Assembly (NCBI RefSeq): GCF_011302915.1
Contig: NZ_CP049872.1
Location: forward strand, 62,001 to 126,000
Reading direction: 5' to 3'
Origin: Thermomonas sp. HDW16
GTDB lineage: Bacteria; Pseudomonadota; Gammaproteobacteria; Xanthomonadales; Xanthomonadaceae
DNA length: 64,000 bases
The notes under the pieces were generated by a model. That model made no database searches, had not been told where the DNA came from, and saw nothing but the letters and a program-made list of their open reading frames with translations. Position numbers and translations under genes: made by a program. This document shows positions 1 to 9,704 of the stretch, piece by piece. Every line of letters begins with the position of its first letter. Within the stretch, counting starts at the first letter, position 1.

Positions 1-1
1 A

Positions 2-445
2 CTGGACTGGCAGCCACTGCATCGCGGCGCGTGGTTGCGGATCGCGGTGCCCGGCCTGTTGTTCGTGCTTGCCATTACCGGCGCGTTGTTCTGGCGTTTC
101 GGCAACATCGGCCTGTTCGCCCTGCTGTTGGTGCCGGTGCAGCTGTGGCGCGCGCGCCGCATCGCCGCTGCCTGCGGCTATGCGGACAACGGGCGAATGG
201 TCGCCTGGCGCAACGGTTGGCTGTCGAAGAGCTGGAACTTCGCCGAGATTGGAAAGATCCAGGCAGTGCGGCTTTCGCAATCGCCACTGGACCGCCGGCT
301 GGGCATGGCCAACCTGTTGCTGGATACCGCCGGCGCCTCACCCTTCGGCGCGCCGCTGCACCTGTACCACCTGCCGATGGATGCCGCCGAGGCGATGTCA
401 GCGCGGCTGGTAACGCAACTCGCCCGCACCCGCCTGCAAAGGTAA
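2..445 (+). CDS. PH-domain membrane protein, C-terminal part
   Basis: The reading frame is already open at the left edge (DWQPLHRGAWLRI...), so the true start lies outside the window and only the last 147 codons are seen. It begins with a hydrophobic hairpin (about residues 14-40 of the visible part), then a basic linker (QLWRARRIAAACGY) and a bacterial pleckstrin-homology-like segment in which SPLDRRLGMANLLLDTAG is the recognisable signature of bPH2 proteins related to YdbT. Such proteins are inner-membrane proteins of unknown detailed role. The 3' end overlaps the convergent glycosyltransferase gene by 48 bases. Family assignment is good; function is not known. Confidence 0.75.
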   Translation: MDWQPLHRGAWLRIAVPGLLFVLAITGALFWRFGNIGLFALLLVPVQLWRARRIAAACGYADNGRMVAWRNGWLSKSWNFAEIGKIQAVRLSQSPLDRRLGMANLLLDTAGASPFGAPLHLYHLPMDAAEAMSARLVTQLARTRLQR

Positions 446-2029
446 CTGCTGCGCTGGCAACGCGCGCCAGTCGCCCGCCCGCCAGACCTGGATCCAGCGC
501 GTGCGCCAGCGCTGCTGGAACACCGGTTGCGCGCCGGGATGCCGCCAATCGTCCAGCGTGTTGACCACGATCAGCCCATCCGGATTGCGCGCCGACCATG
601 CGCGCGCATCGGCCTCGTCCATCACCACCAGCGGAGCGTGCAGGCGGCCGGCGAAATGGAACTGCAGTTGGTATTCACCGATGAAGGCGATTTGCTTGCC
701 GGCACGCTGGGCCTCGCCCAGCACGTTGGCGGTGGGGGTGAAATCGAACTGGCTCTTGATCAGCGGAGTGGCGGCCGCATGCAGCACGACGATCGCCAGC
801 AGCAGTCCACCGGCCTGCGCCGGCAACGAGCGCCAGCGCAACATGCCGATGCCAACCGCGGCCAGCACGGCGCCGGCAATCGGCAGGCTCAGCAGTAGCT
901 CGTCCGGGAACGGCTGGTCAATGCGACCGGCGAGCACGCGTGCACCCAGCATGACCGCGGCGATGGCCAACACCAGCACGCCGCCAATCACGCCCAATCG
1001 CGGCCGTGCATGCGCGGCGGCGGCCAACAGCAGCGCGAACGCGGCAAAATCCGGCAACAGGTAATACGCGTTCTTGCCGCTGATCAGGCTGAAGCACAGC
1101 ACGACGCCGACCACCCAGATCCACGCGAAACGATTGCCCGCATCGCGCCACAGCGCCGGCACCTGCTTCCACCACCAGGCCGACCACCACCACGGCGCCA
1201 TCAGCGCCAGCAGCATCGGCGCGTACCACCACCACGGCTCGGCATGGTCGAAGCTGTCCTTGAGGCGGCCGGCGGTCTGGGTCACCAACAGCGCCTTGCG
1301 GTATTCCGGATCGCCCAGCACGACCGCCGGCACCAGCCACAGCGCGAACAGGCCGATACCGCCCAGCACCGCCAGCCCGGCGCGCTTGGCAAACGCCTTG
1401 CCGTTTTCGCGCGCAACCGGATGCCACCACCGCGCAGTGAGCAGCGGTATGCCCAGGTGCAGCAGCGCCACCGGCCCCTTCGCCAACAGCCCGAAGCCGA
1501 CCGCCAGCGCGAAGCCGGGCCACCACGGTCGCCACGCCTCGCCCTCGCGCCGACATAGCGCCAGCAGGCCACCGAGCACCGCCACCGTCAGCGGCAGCTC
1601 GTACATGATCTGCAGCGCGAACAGGAAGAAATACCAGAAGCCGGCCATCGCCCATGCCGCCAGCGCCGGCATGTCCGGCCTGTGCGGATACAGCCGCCGC
1701 GCCAGCAACCCGGTCTGGGCGATGGCGATGGTGCCCAGCAAGACCATCAACACCCGCGGCCACACATCGCCCACACCGATGACCAGCCAGCCGGCATGGT
1801 TCAGCCACGGCAGCAGCGGCGTCTTGTGCGAATACGGCGCGCCATTGAACAGCGGCACCAGCCAGCTGCCGCGATCCCACATCTCCCAGGCCACCGCCAA
1901 TGAGCGCGTGGAATACAGCGGCACCGGCCCGTGCAGGAAGATCGAGAGCAGCGCGGCCACGGCCCAAGCCAGCAGCGGCGCGCGCAGGTCGCGCAAATCG
2001 TATGCGGCTGTCATCGGGCGAGTCGTCAT
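398..2029 (-). CDS. ArnT-like GT-C glycosyltransferase, 543 aa
   Basis: This is a polytopic inner-membrane protein of the ArnT/PMT-like (GT39/GT83) superfamily, which move sugars from polyprenyl-phosphate donors in the periplasm. The N-terminal loop after the first membrane helix has the family layout (WEMWDRGSWLVPLFNGAPYSHKTPLLPWL), followed by about ten more hydrophobic helices and a soluble C-terminal domain from about residue 420. The acidic Asp-Glu that normally precedes the first-loop arginine is absent: the sequence reads PLYSTR, so activity or substrate may differ from classic ArnT. An alternative start five codons in (position 2014) is possible. It is divergent from galE with a 53-base gap. 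The sugar and acceptor cannot be told from sequence. Confidence 0.8.
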   Translation of the reverse strand: MTTRPMTAAYDLRDLRAPLLAWAVAALLSIFLHGPVPLYSTRSLAVAWEMWDRGSWLVPLFNGAPYSHKTPLLPWLNHAGWLVIGVGDVWPRVLMVLLGTIAIAQTGLLARRLYPHRPDMPALAAWAMAGFWYFFLFALQIMYELPLTVAVLGGLLALCRREGEAWRPWWPGFALAVGFGLLAKGPVALLHLGIPLLTARWWHPVARENGKAFAKRAGLAVLGGIGLFALWLVPAVVLGDPEYRKALLVTQTAGRLKDSFDHAEPWWWYAPMLLALMAPWWWSAWWWKQVPALWRDAGNRFAWIWVVGVVLCFSLISGKNAYYLLPDFAAFALLLAAAAHARPRLGVIGGVLVLAIAAVMLGARVLAGRIDQPFPDELLLSLPIAGAVLAAVGIGMLRWRSLPAQAGGLLLAIVVLHAAATPLIKSQFDFTPTANVLGEAQRAGKQIAFIGEYQLQFHFAGRLHAPLVVMDEADARAWSARNPDGLIVVNTLDDWRHPGAQPVFQQRWRTRWIQVWRAGDWRALPAQQLPLQAGAGELRYQPR

Positions 2030-2082
2030 CGCGCGAAGGATACGGCAGCGCAGTGGTGCGTTGCATCGGCGACAATCGCCGC

Positions 2083-3075
2083 ATGTCCGAATCCATCCTC
2101 GTCGTCGGCGGTGCCGGGTACATCGGCTCGCACATGGTCAAGCAGTTGCGCCTGGCGGGTTTCGCCGCGACCGTCGCGGATGATCTGTCCAGCGGCCACC
2201 GCGAGGCCGCGCAGGGCGCGCCGTTGTTCGTCGGCGACATCGGCGATGCCGATTTCGTCGATCGTGTGCTGCGTGAGACGAAACCCGCAGCGGTGATGCA
2301 CTTCGCCAGCTTCATCCAGGTCGGCGAGTCCGTCGCCGACCCGGCGAAGTACTACCGCAACAATGTTGCCGCCACGCAAACACTGCTCGACGGCATGCGC
2401 GCGCACGGCGTCGACCGCTTCATCTTCTCCTCGACCGCGGCGATCTTCGGCGATCCGCAGTACGTGCCGATCGACGAGTCGCACCCGAAGGCGCCGATCA
2501 ATCCCTATGGCCGCAGCAAGTGGTTCGTCGAGCAGATGCTGGAGGATTACGACCGCGCCTACGGACTGAAGTCGATCTGCCTGCGCTACTTCAACGCCGC
2601 CGGCGCCGATCCCGACGGCGAACTCGGCGAATGTCACGAACCGGAAACGCACCTGATCCCGCTGATCCTGCAAGTCGCCTCCGGCCGCCGCGCACATATC
2701 AACGTGTTCGGCGAGGACTACGCCACGCCCGACGGCACCTGTGTGCGCGATTACATCCATGTTGCCGACCTCTGCGACGCGCACCTGCTGTCCCTGCACC
2801 GGCTGCTGGATGGCGCCGGCAGCGCGCGCTACAACCTCGGCAACGGCAATGGCTATTCGGTACGCGAGGTGATCGAAGCCGCGCGTCGGGTCACCGGCCA
2901 TCCGATCCCGACGCACGTCGGCCCGCGCCGCGAGGGCGATCCGCCGGTACTGGTCGCCGATGCAGGCGCCGCGCGCAAAACGCTGGGCTGGCAACCGCTG
3001 TACGCGGATCTCGATACCATCGTCGCGCATGCCTGGGCGTGGGAACGCCGACATGCGGACTGGGCGACGCGCTAG
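2083..3075 (+). CDS. galE: UDP-glucose 4-epimerase GalE
   Basis: Extended short-chain dehydrogenase that interconverts UDP-glucose and UDP-galactose in the cytoplasm, supplying sugar nucleotides for surface glycans. The start at 2083 (MSESILVVGGAGYIGSH) places the NAD-binding GGAGYIGSH motif at residues 9-17. The catalytic pair is Tyr142 and Lys146 (PYGRSK), with SST near 116-118. The length of 330 residues fits the family. The open frame extends far upstream but those codons are not protein-like. It sits among glycosyltransferase genes, fitting a glycan role, and its stop overlaps the convergent GT4 stop by four bases. Confidence 0.93.
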   Translation: MSESILVVGGAGYIGSHMVKQLRLAGFAATVADDLSSGHREAAQGAPLFVGDIGDADFVDRVLRETKPAAVMHFASFIQVGESVADPAKYYRNNVAATQTLLDGMRAHGVDRFIFSSTAAIFGDPQYVPIDESHPKAPINPYGRSKWFVEQMLEDYDRAYGLKSICLRYFNAAGADPDGELGECHEPETHLIPLILQVASGRRAHINVFGEDYATPDGTCVRDYIHVADLCDAHLLSLHRLLDGAGSARYNLGNGNGYSVREVIEAARRVTGHPIPTHVGPRREGDPPVLVADAGAARKTLGWQPLYADLDTIVAHAWAWERRHADWATR

Positions 3076-4178
3076 CGGGCGAGTTCGAGGAACAACGCCT
3101 CATAGCGCTGGTTCATCAATTCACGGCTGTAGTTATCCATCGCCACACGACGCGCCGGCGCGCCGAGACGCGCACCGAATTCGGGGTCGCGCAACACGCG
3201 CTCCAGCGCATCGGCCAGCGCAGCCGGGTCGGCTTCCGCCACCAACAGGCCATCGACACCATCGTCGATCACCTCGCGCACACCGGGCACCGCGCTGCCG
3301 ACCACCGCGCAACCGGCGACCATGCCCTCGATCAGCGCCAGCGGCATGCCTTCGTAGTGAGTGCTGAGTACCGCCAGCTGATGCGTCATCAACAATTCCG
3401 GCACATTGCGCACCACGCCGAGGAACTGCACCTGCTCGCCGATGCCGAGTTCGCTCGCCAGTTTCTCCAATGGTTTGCGATGCAACGCTTTGCCGCCACC
3501 AGCCAACAACACCGGCGGCACCAGCCCGCGCTCGCGCAGCAATGCGACTGCACGCAACAACGTGGCATGGTCTTTCTGCTTGGAAAAACGCGCCACCATC
3601 ACGATGCCGGGAATGCGCTGCGCGAACGGATGCGCCTCGGCCTGCGCGAACGGTTCCAGGCGCACGCCGTTCGGGATGGCGATGGTGCGATCCACGGGCA
3701 TGCCCATGTCCAGCAACACCTGCTTCACGCCATCCGAGCAACCGACGATGCGATCCGTGCGCTTCGCCAGCCAGCGAGTCTGCGCACGTCGCCACGCGGT
3801 ATAGCGCTCACGCGTGTTGTGCTCCACATGCACCAGGTGCGGCACCTTCGCCAGCAGGCCGGCATAGCGGCCCCATAGGTGCTCACTGAAACCGTGCGCC
3901 ACCAGCACGTCCGGCTGGAACTCGCGGCAAGCCTTGACCAGCGCGATGATCGTCGCCGCATGCGACCAACCCGGCACCACCCGCATCGGCACGCCTTCGC
4001 GCTGCAATTCGACGATGCGCTCCGGTGGCGTGCGGCGCTTGTGGCGCAACACCAGCAAAGGCTCGATGTCGACGCTGTCGCGCGCTGCATTGACCAGCTG
4101 TAGCGCCACCTGGGTGGCACCACCGGAGAAGCCGCCGGTGACGAAGTGCAGGACGCGCACCTTGCGGGCCACGCTCAT
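3072..4178 (-). CDS. Glycosyltransferase family 4
   Basis: GT-B fold retaining glycosyltransferase of 368 residues, cytoplasmic or membrane-associated. The N-terminal glycine-rich loop (VTGGFSGGATQVALQL) and the C-terminal nucleotide-sugar signature (HYEGMPLALIEGM, an E-x7-E-type motif, followed by PGVREVI) define family GT4. The start at 4178 gives MSVARKVRVLHF and makes an ATGA overlap with the stop of the upstream GT2 gene, so the two are translationally coupled. With the GT2 and the ArnT-like gene upstream it forms a three-gene operon on the minus strand. The acceptor glycan is unknown. Confidence 0.85.
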   Translation of the reverse strand: MSVARKVRVLHFVTGGFSGGATQVALQLVNAARDSVDIEPLLVLRHKRRTPPERIVELQREGVPMRVVPGWSHAATIIALVKACREFQPDVLVAHGFSEHLWGRYAGLLAKVPHLVHVEHNTRERYTAWRRAQTRWLAKRTDRIVGCSDGVKQVLLDMGMPVDRTIAIPNGVRLEPFAQAEAHPFAQRIPGIVMVARFSKQKDHATLLRAVALLRERGLVPPVLLAGGGKALHRKPLEKLASELGIGEQVQFLGVVRNVPELLMTHQLAVLSTHYEGMPLALIEGMVAGCAVVGSAVPGVREVIDDGVDGLLVAEADPAALADALERVLRDPEFGARLGAPARRVAMDNYSRELMNQRYEALFLELAR

Positions 4179-5160
4179 GCCAGCCGCGCCCTGCGCAAGC
4201 TGCGCTGCACGCGCCAAGCCCGCAGCCACCAACCACGCCGACGCCAGCCGCGCAGGATGGCGGCGGTGCCGTGCGGGAACAACCGCGCATGACCCTGCGC
4301 CAGGTCGCCGCGCAACGCCGCATCCTGTGCCTGCAATGTGTCAGCGTGCCGCAGCAGTGATGCGAAGTTGCGCAGGCTGAAATAGTCCAGCGCGCGGCGC
4401 GCGGCCGGCGCCTGCAGTGCGGCATCGTCGCGCAAGCCCTCGCGCAAGTCCTCCACCGCGGCCAGCCATTGGCGCACCTTGCCGGGGTGATCGTTGACAT
4501 GATGCTATCCGGATGCCGGCGATAACCAATCCACGGCCGATGCACGTGGATGAAACTGTCGGCTGCGCGAATCAGCGCCAGGGTCACCGCGATATCCTCG
4601 AAATAACGCGCCTCCGGAAACGGTGCGCGCAACCAGGTTTCCCGCCGTGCGATCTTCGACCACACATGCAGTTCACCTGCTTCCAGCAGTCCGGTGACCA
4701 GCGTGCCGCGCTCTTGCAGCACGCGATCGACGGGCCCGGCGAAGGTGCAGCGCAACGACGACGCATGCGTGCCGTTGAGGTAGCGGAAATCGCACAGCAC
4801 CAGATCGGGCTTCGATGTTTGCAACAGCTGCCGCAACTGCGCGATCGCGCCCGGCTCGACGATGTCGTCGGCATCGACGAACCAGACATGTGCGCCGCGC
4901 GCGTTCGCCAGCAACGCGTTGCGGGCCGCGGACACGCCGCGGTTCTCCTCCGCGTGCAACGCATGCAATCGCCCCGGATATGCCTGCGCCACGCGCTGGA
5001 TCGCGTCCCAGGTGCCGTCGCCGGAAGCGTCTTCCAGCACCACCACCTCGACGCCTGCATCGGCCTGCGCCAGCACCGACACCAGGCAGGCTTCGATATG
5101 CGACTCAGCCCGGTAGGCCGGCACCAGCACGCTCAACCAGGGCGCGACCGGATCATCCAT
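4175..5160 (-). pseudogene. Glycosyltransferase family 2, frameshifted
   Basis: GT-A family 2 transferase. The start at 5160 gives MDDPVAPWLSVLVPAYRAES, with the classic GT2 motifs VVVLEDASGDGTWD, RGVSAARN and the metal-binding DAD within VWFVDADDIVEPG. The frame holds to about position 4500 (RRHPDSIMS) and then becomes meaningless. The protein clearly continues one frame over as NDHPGKVRQWLAAVEDLREG and so on, ending at 4175 in an ATGA overlap with the GT4 gene. One base is missing between about 4494 and 4503. The intact overlap and good C-terminal coding quality argue that the gene is functional and the deletion a sequence error, but a real frameshift is not excluded. The 5' end overlaps the upstream ArnT-like gene by eight bases. 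Confidence 0.8.
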
Positions 5161-6805
5161 GGCAGGCCTGCGTCGCATCGGCACGCAGCAGCCACCACTG
5201 GCGGCGATTGGCATTGCCCATATCGCGCGCCTGCGCCTTGTCCACGCAGGCCGGTAGCACGCTGCCTTCGACCAGCAACCAGCGCGATGCCGGCAGCTGC
5301 CGCTGCCACGCCAGCGCGTCGGCGAACTGCAACCCTGCATCGCGCTTGAAACCGAAGTCCGCGGCCGGGCGATCCGCCATCAGCAGCTGCTGTTCGCGCC
5401 AGCCAACCAGGCCCAGTTGCGCGTCCGGGCCGATGGTCGCGCCGACTTCGCGCATCAACCCGCGCGAGGACGAACCGTCATTGAGCAGCGGCGCACCGAT
5501 CAGCGAATACAGCACCCACAACGTGGCCAGCATCGCCACCAACGCGGCCTGTACACGGCGACGACCGAACCACAGCAAGGCACCGATGCCGGTGCCGCCG
5601 GTGGCCACGAACATCGCCGCCAACCCGTGTGCCACGCCGGCATCGCGCCCATCCATGAAGCGTTGTTCGAAGCCGGGTTCGCCGAACAGCATCGCCAACC
5701 CCGCGCCGAGCAGCGCCAGCGAGAACACCGCGACAAAACCCATCAGCAGACGTTGCGCGCCGCGCTTGCGCAGGATGCCGGGCAACAGCGGCGCCAGCGC
5801 CAGGCACAGCATCGGCAGCGCCGGCAGGATGTACATGTCGCGCTTGCCGGACGGGATGCTGAAAAATACGAACACCAACAGCACCCAGGCCAGCGGCAAC
5901 AGGTAGCGCGCATCACGGCGCTGCAGGCGGCGGCGCCACGCCGGGATCGCCCAAGGCAATGCCAGCACAGTCGGCAACCACGCGGTCAACGCCACTTCGA
6001 TGAAGTACCAGGGCGGCTGGCCGTGGTGCCAGGCATTCGCATAGCGCGTCACCGTCTGTCGCAGCAGGATGTCATCGACATAGGCGCGATAATCCGCGCC
6101 GCCATTGCCGAGCGCGGCGAGCAACATCGGCACCAGCCACACCCCGCAGGCGGCAACGAAGGCCAGCGGACCGAGCCAGAACTTCGGTTCGCGCGCATGC
6201 AGGCGCACGCCCTGCCAACCACGCATTGAAGCGAACGCCGCCGGCAGCAGCAGGAACAGCGCAATCACGCCCACGCCCTTGGTGATCACCCCCAGCCCTG
6301 CCGCTGCCCAGCCCAGCGCCCACATCCGCCAGTCCGGCCCGCGCAAGACATGCCGCAACAGGCCGTAGCAGGACAACGTGATCCAGAACACCACCAGCGG
6401 ATCGATCTGCGCCTTCTTCGCCTGCCAGGTGAACTGGATGGTGAGCAGCACCGCCCAGCCGGCGTACAGGCCGATGCGCCGCGTCCACAGCCGCTCGCCC
6501 AGGTCGGTGACGCACCACAGCGTGCCCAACGCCGCCAGCAACGAGGGCAGCAGGAAGGCGATGCGCAGGTTGCCGGTCAGCCACAGGAACGCCGCCTGCA
6601 GCCACATGAACAACGGCGGCTTGTCCGAATACAGTTCGCTGCCGCGATGCGGGAACAGCCAGTCGCCGCTCTCCACCATGTGTTTCGCCACCAGCGCGAA
6701 ACGCGGCTCATCGGCCGGCCATGGATCGCGCAGGCCTAGGCCCGCGCCCAGGATCAGCAGGGCGAACAGCCAGAACAACCAAGTCTCACGGCGGGTTTGG
6801 GTCAT
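5153..6805 (-). CDS. ArnT-like lipid-linked glycosyltransferase, 550 aa
   Basis: Polytopic inner-membrane GT-C enzyme of the ArnT type, expected to transfer a sugar from undecaprenyl phosphate to a lipid or glycan acceptor on the periplasmic side. The first periplasmic loop keeps the canonical pattern: PADEPRFALVAKHM with the catalytic-type Asp-Glu, followed by SGDWLFPHRGSELYSDKPPLFMWL. About twelve hydrophobic helices follow, then a short soluble C-terminus. It is the first gene of the minus-strand operon with GT2 and GT4. It differs from the ArnT-like protein at 398-2029, which lacks the Asp-Glu. Whether aminoarabinose is the donor cannot be decided here. Confidence 0.85.
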   Translation of the reverse strand: MTQTRRETWLFWLFALLILGAGLGLRDPWPADEPRFALVAKHMVESGDWLFPHRGSELYSDKPPLFMWLQAAFLWLTGNLRIAFLLPSLLAALGTLWCVTDLGERLWTRRIGLYAGWAVLLTIQFTWQAKKAQIDPLVVFWITLSCYGLLRHVLRGPDWRMWALGWAAAGLGVITKGVGVIALFLLLPAAFASMRGWQGVRLHAREPKFWLGPLAFVAACGVWLVPMLLAALGNGGADYRAYVDDILLRQTVTRYANAWHHGQPPWYFIEVALTAWLPTVLALPWAIPAWRRRLQRRDARYLLPLAWVLLVFVFFSIPSGKRDMYILPALPMLCLALAPLLPGILRKRGAQRLLMGFVAVFSLALLGAGLAMLFGEPGFEQRFMDGRDAGVAHGLAAMFVATGGTGIGALLWFGRRRVQAALVAMLATLWVLYSLIGAPLLNDGSSSRGLMREVGATIGPDAQLGLVGWREQQLLMADRPAADFGFKRDAGLQFADALAWQRQLPASRWLLVEGSVLPACVDKAQARDMGNANRRQWWLLRADATQACHG

Positions 6806-6828
6806 GCCGCGATGATAGCGGCGCGCGG

Positions 6829-8112
6829 TTATGCCTTTCTCAGCCGTGCGTAGAAAAACCCGTCCATGCCGGCTTCGCCCGGAAAGCGCTGGCTGCCGAA
6901 GCCAGTGTCGTGGCCGAAGCTTTCATCCAGCAGTTCCAATCGCGCATCCGGCGTGCGAGCCAGGAAGGCTTCGATCTGCGCGGCGTTCTCCTCGCGCAGG
7001 ATCGAGCAGGTGGCGTACAGCAAGGTGCCGCCGGAGGCGAGCATCGGCCACGAGGCATCCAGCAATTTCGCCTGCGTATCGACCAAGGCGACAATGTCGT
7101 TTTCGCGCCGGTGCAACAACACATCCGGCTGACGGCGGACGATGCCGGTGGCACTGCACGGCGCATCGAGCAGGATCGCGTCGAACGGGGTGCCGTCCCA
7201 CCATGCCTGCGGTTGCGTCGCGTCGGCGACACGCGCATCGATGCCGAGCTTCAGCCGCGCGAACGTGTCCTGCATGCGCCGTACCCGGCGCGGGTCGATA
7301 TCCAGCGCGGTGATGCACAGGGACGGATCGCGCTCAGCCAGGTGCGCGCTCTTGCCGCCAGGTGCCGCGCAGGCATCGAGCACCCGTGCACGCGGCCTGG
7401 GCGACAGCGCATCGGCCACGCGCTGGGCCGCGCCGTCCTGTACCGACACCACGCCTTCATCGAAACCGGGCAACTGCTGCACCGGCAGCGATGCCGCCAA
7501 GCGGATCGCATCCGGCAAGTCCGGATCGACATCGACCTCGATGCCGGCTTCCTGCAGCCGCTCGAGATAGCCGTCGCGGGTGGTCGCCCGCGCATGCACG
7601 CGCAGCCACATCGGCGCTTCCTCCGCACTGGCGGCGAAGATCGCGTCGGCGTGTTGCGGCCAGTCGACGCGAATGCGTTGCGCCAGCCACGCCGGCCAGG
7701 CATCGCCGGGCATCGCCTGCGGCAGGCCATCGCGTTGCGCGCGGCGCAGCACGGCGTTGACCATCCCGGCCTGGTGCGGGCGTCGCAACGCGCGCGCGGC
7801 CTCCACCGTCGCGTCGAGCACCGCGTGCTCCGGCATGCCCAACGAGAGTTGCGCGAATCCGGCGTGCAACAACGCGCGCAGTTCGTGATCGCGCTGGCCG
7901 AGCGGCTTGGCCAGCCACAGCGACAATGCGGCATCGAAGCGCGCGCGCTGGCGCAGCGCGGCGAACACGATGGCTTCGACCAGAGCACGGTCGCGCGGGT
8001 CGGGGAGTGCAGGTAGCGCAGCGCCAAGACTGGCCTTCAGCGAACGCCCGCGATGCAGGACTTCGTCCAGCACGCGTGCAGCGGCAACGCGCGTGGCAAC
8101 ACCGGCGCTCAT
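6829..8112 (-). CDS. rsmB: 16S rRNA (cytosine-967-C5)-methyltransferase RsmB
   Basis: SAM-dependent methyltransferase that makes m5C967 in 16S rRNA. The N-terminal 140 residues are the NusB-like RNA-binding domain ([19 protein letters not shown]). The Rossmann domain begins with the SAM loop [16 protein letters not shown]. Both cysteines of the m5C mechanism are present: Cys319 in DAPCSATG and the nucleophile Cys369 in [10 protein letters not shown]. The length of 427 residues is normal. The start overlaps the stop of fmt by four bases (ATGA), the usual fmt-rsmB coupling, and def lies just upstream, giving a def-fmt-rsmB operon. Confidence 0.95.
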   Translation of the reverse strand: MSAGVATRVAAARVLDEVLHRGRSLKASLGAALPALPDPRDRALVEAIVFAALRQRARFDAALSLWLAKPLGQRDHELRALLHAGFAQLSLGMPEHAVLDATVEAARALRRPHQAGMVNAVLRRAQRDGLPQAMPGDAWPAWLAQRIRVDWPQHADAIFAASAEEAPMWLRVHARATTRDGYLERLQEAGIEVDVDPDLPDAIRLAASLPVQQLPGFDEGVVSVQDGAAQRVADALSPRPRARVLDACAAPGGKSAHLAERDPSLCITALDIDPRRVRRMQDTFARLKLGIDARVADATQPQAWWDGTPFDAILLDAPCSATGIVRRQPDVLLHRRENDIVALVDTQAKLLDASWPMLASGGTLLYATCSILREENAAQIEAFLARTPDARLELLDESFGHDTGFGSQRFPGEAGMDGFFYARLRKA

Positions 8113-9026
8113 CGGACCAGGTCGCGGCGCGCGTTCAGATAATCGGCGGCGGTGATCGCCTTGCCGCCATCGCGCTGCAACACGCGGATGCGCAGCACGC
8201 CTTCGCCACAGGCGATGTCGATGCCGTCGCGGCTGGCGCGCAGCACGGTGCCCGGTGCGGCCTCATGCGCCTCGTCTAGCGCCACTGCACCGTGGATGCG
8301 CACGCGCTCGCCGGCCAGTTGCGCTTCGGCCATCGGCCACGGATTGAAGGCGCGCACCTTGTTCGCCAGCGTGGCGGCCGGCTGTGCCCAATCGAGCCTT
8401 GCTTCGGACTTCTCGATCTTGTGCGCGTAGGTCACGCCCGCGTCGGACTGCGGATGCGGCGGCAACTGGATGGTGGCGCGCAGCAGGCCCAATGCATCGG
8501 CCAGCACCTGTGCGCCAAGTTCGGACAAACGGTCGTGCAGCTGGCCGCCGGTTTCCGTCGCACCGATTCCCGTGGCCTGCGCCAGCAGCACCGGGCCGGT
8601 ATCCAGCCCCTTCTCCATCTGCATCAGGCAGACGCCGGTTTCGGTGTCGCCGGCCTCGATCGCGCGCTGGATCGGTGCCGCACCGCGCCAGCGCGGCAGC
8701 AGCGAGGCATGCACGTTCCAGCAACCGTGCACGGGGATGCCGAGCACTGACTGCGGCAGGATCAGGCCATAGGCCACCACCACCATCAGGTCTGGCTTCA
8801 GCGCGCGCAGCGCGTCCTTCGAGATGGTTGACTTGAAATTTTCAGGCTGCAGCACCGGGATGCCGCGCTGGATCGCCTCCCGCTTGACCGGCGACGGCGT
8901 GAGCCCGCGCCCGCGGCCGGCCGGGCGATCCGGCTGGGTGTAGACGGCCACCACATCCGCCTTGTTCGCGGCCGCGCGCAGGCAGGGCACGGCGAACTCC
9001 GGCGTGCCGGCGAAGACGATGCGCAT
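8109..9026 (-). CDS. fmt: Methionyl-tRNA formyltransferase
   Basis: Transfers a formyl group from 10-formyl-tetrahydrofolate to initiator Met-tRNA. The 305-residue protein starts [16 protein letters not shown], contains the formyltransferase core [18 protein letters not shown] with the catalytic Asn-His-Asp region nearby, and has a C-terminal OB-like tRNA-binding domain from about residue 205. It follows def after four bases and overlaps rsmB by four bases, so formylation and deformylation genes are co-transcribed. No anomalies were seen. Confidence 0.96.
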   Translation of the reverse strand: MRIVFAGTPEFAVPCLRAAANKADVVAVYTQPDRPAGRGRGLTPSPVKREAIQRGIPVLQPENFKSTISKDALRALKPDLMVVVAYGLILPQSVLGIPVHGCWNVHASLLPRWRGAAPIQRAIEAGDTETGVCLMQMEKGLDTGPVLLAQATGIGATETGGQLHDRLSELGAQVLADALGLLRATIQLPPHPQSDAGVTYAHKIEKSEARLDWAQPAATLANKVRAFNPWPMAEAQLAGERVRIHGAVALDEAHEAAPGTVLRASRDGIDIACGEGVLRIRVLQRDGGKAITAADYLNARRDLVR

Positions 9027-9030
9027 GCGG

Positions 9031-9543
9031 TCAGGCGGCGTGCTTGCGGGCTTTGGCGAGCTTCTTGCGCACCATTTCGCGCTTGAGCGGGCTCAGGTAA
9101 TCGACGAACAGCTTGCCGTCCAGGTGATCCATCTCGTGCTGGATGCAGACTGCCAGCACGCCGTCGGCCTCGAGGCTGAACGGCTGCCCGTGGCGATCCA
9201 GTGCCTGCACGGTGATCACGTCGCTGCGGGTGACATCGGCATAGATGCCGGGCACCGACAGGCAACCTTCCTGGTACACCTGTTCGCCTTGGCGGGCGGT
9301 GATCTGCGGGTTCACGAACACCAACGGCCGGCTTTTGTCCTCTGTCACGTCTATCACCATGAAACGCTGGTGCACGTCGACTTGGCTCGCGGCCAGGCCG
9401 ATGCCCGGCGCCTCGTACATGGTTTCGAACATGTCGTCGAACAATTGCTGGAACGACGGTTCGGCCAGGCGGGCGGCATCGACCTCCACCGCTTTGGTGC
9501 GCAGGCGCGGATCGGGGAATTCGAGAATCGGGAGCAGGGCCAT
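9031..9543 (-). CDS. def: Peptide deformylase
   Basis: Metalloenzyme that removes the N-formyl group from nascent proteins. All three signature motifs are present: [16 protein letters not shown] (metal-ligand Cys) and HEMDHLDG (HExxH metal site and catalytic Glu). The start at 9543 gives [18 protein letters not shown], the usual N-terminus, and 170 residues. An open frame runs 20 codons further upstream but lacks conserved sequence. It is the first gene of the def-fmt-rsmB operon and divergent from the LysM gene. Confidence 0.95.
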   Translation of the reverse strand: MALLPILEFPDPRLRTKAVEVDAARLAEPSFQQLFDDMFETMYEAPGIGLAASQVDVHQRFMVIDVTEDKSRPLVFVNPQITARQGEQVYQEGCLSVPGIYADVTRSDVITVQALDRHGQPFSLEADGVLAVCIQHEMDHLDGKLFVDYLSPLKREMVRKKLAKARKHAA

Positions 9544-9633
9544 GACGAGCAATCCGCTGAACAGCATTCGGGGCAAAGGGGCCGCAATTGCCGCGGCTGC
9601 CACGATTGTACCGCGCGAAAGCTGGTTGACCGC

Positions 9634-9664
9634 TTGCCAGGGTGCGGGTTTTGTGGGCTATAGT
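9634..9664 (+). promoter_or_regulatory. Possible sigma-70 promoter of the LysM gene
   Basis: TATAGT at 9659-9664 resembles a -10 box and TTGCCA at 9634-9639 a -35 box, separated by 19 bases, longer than ideal. A better TTGACC at 9626-9631 is too far away (27 bases). The position 40 bases before the start at 9705, within the divergent def/LysM gap, is right for a promoter. This is a visual match only. Confidence 0.3.
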
Positions 9665-9704
9665 GGCCCGGCTTCAGGGGGTTTTTATCAACGGGAGCGG
9701 GGAG

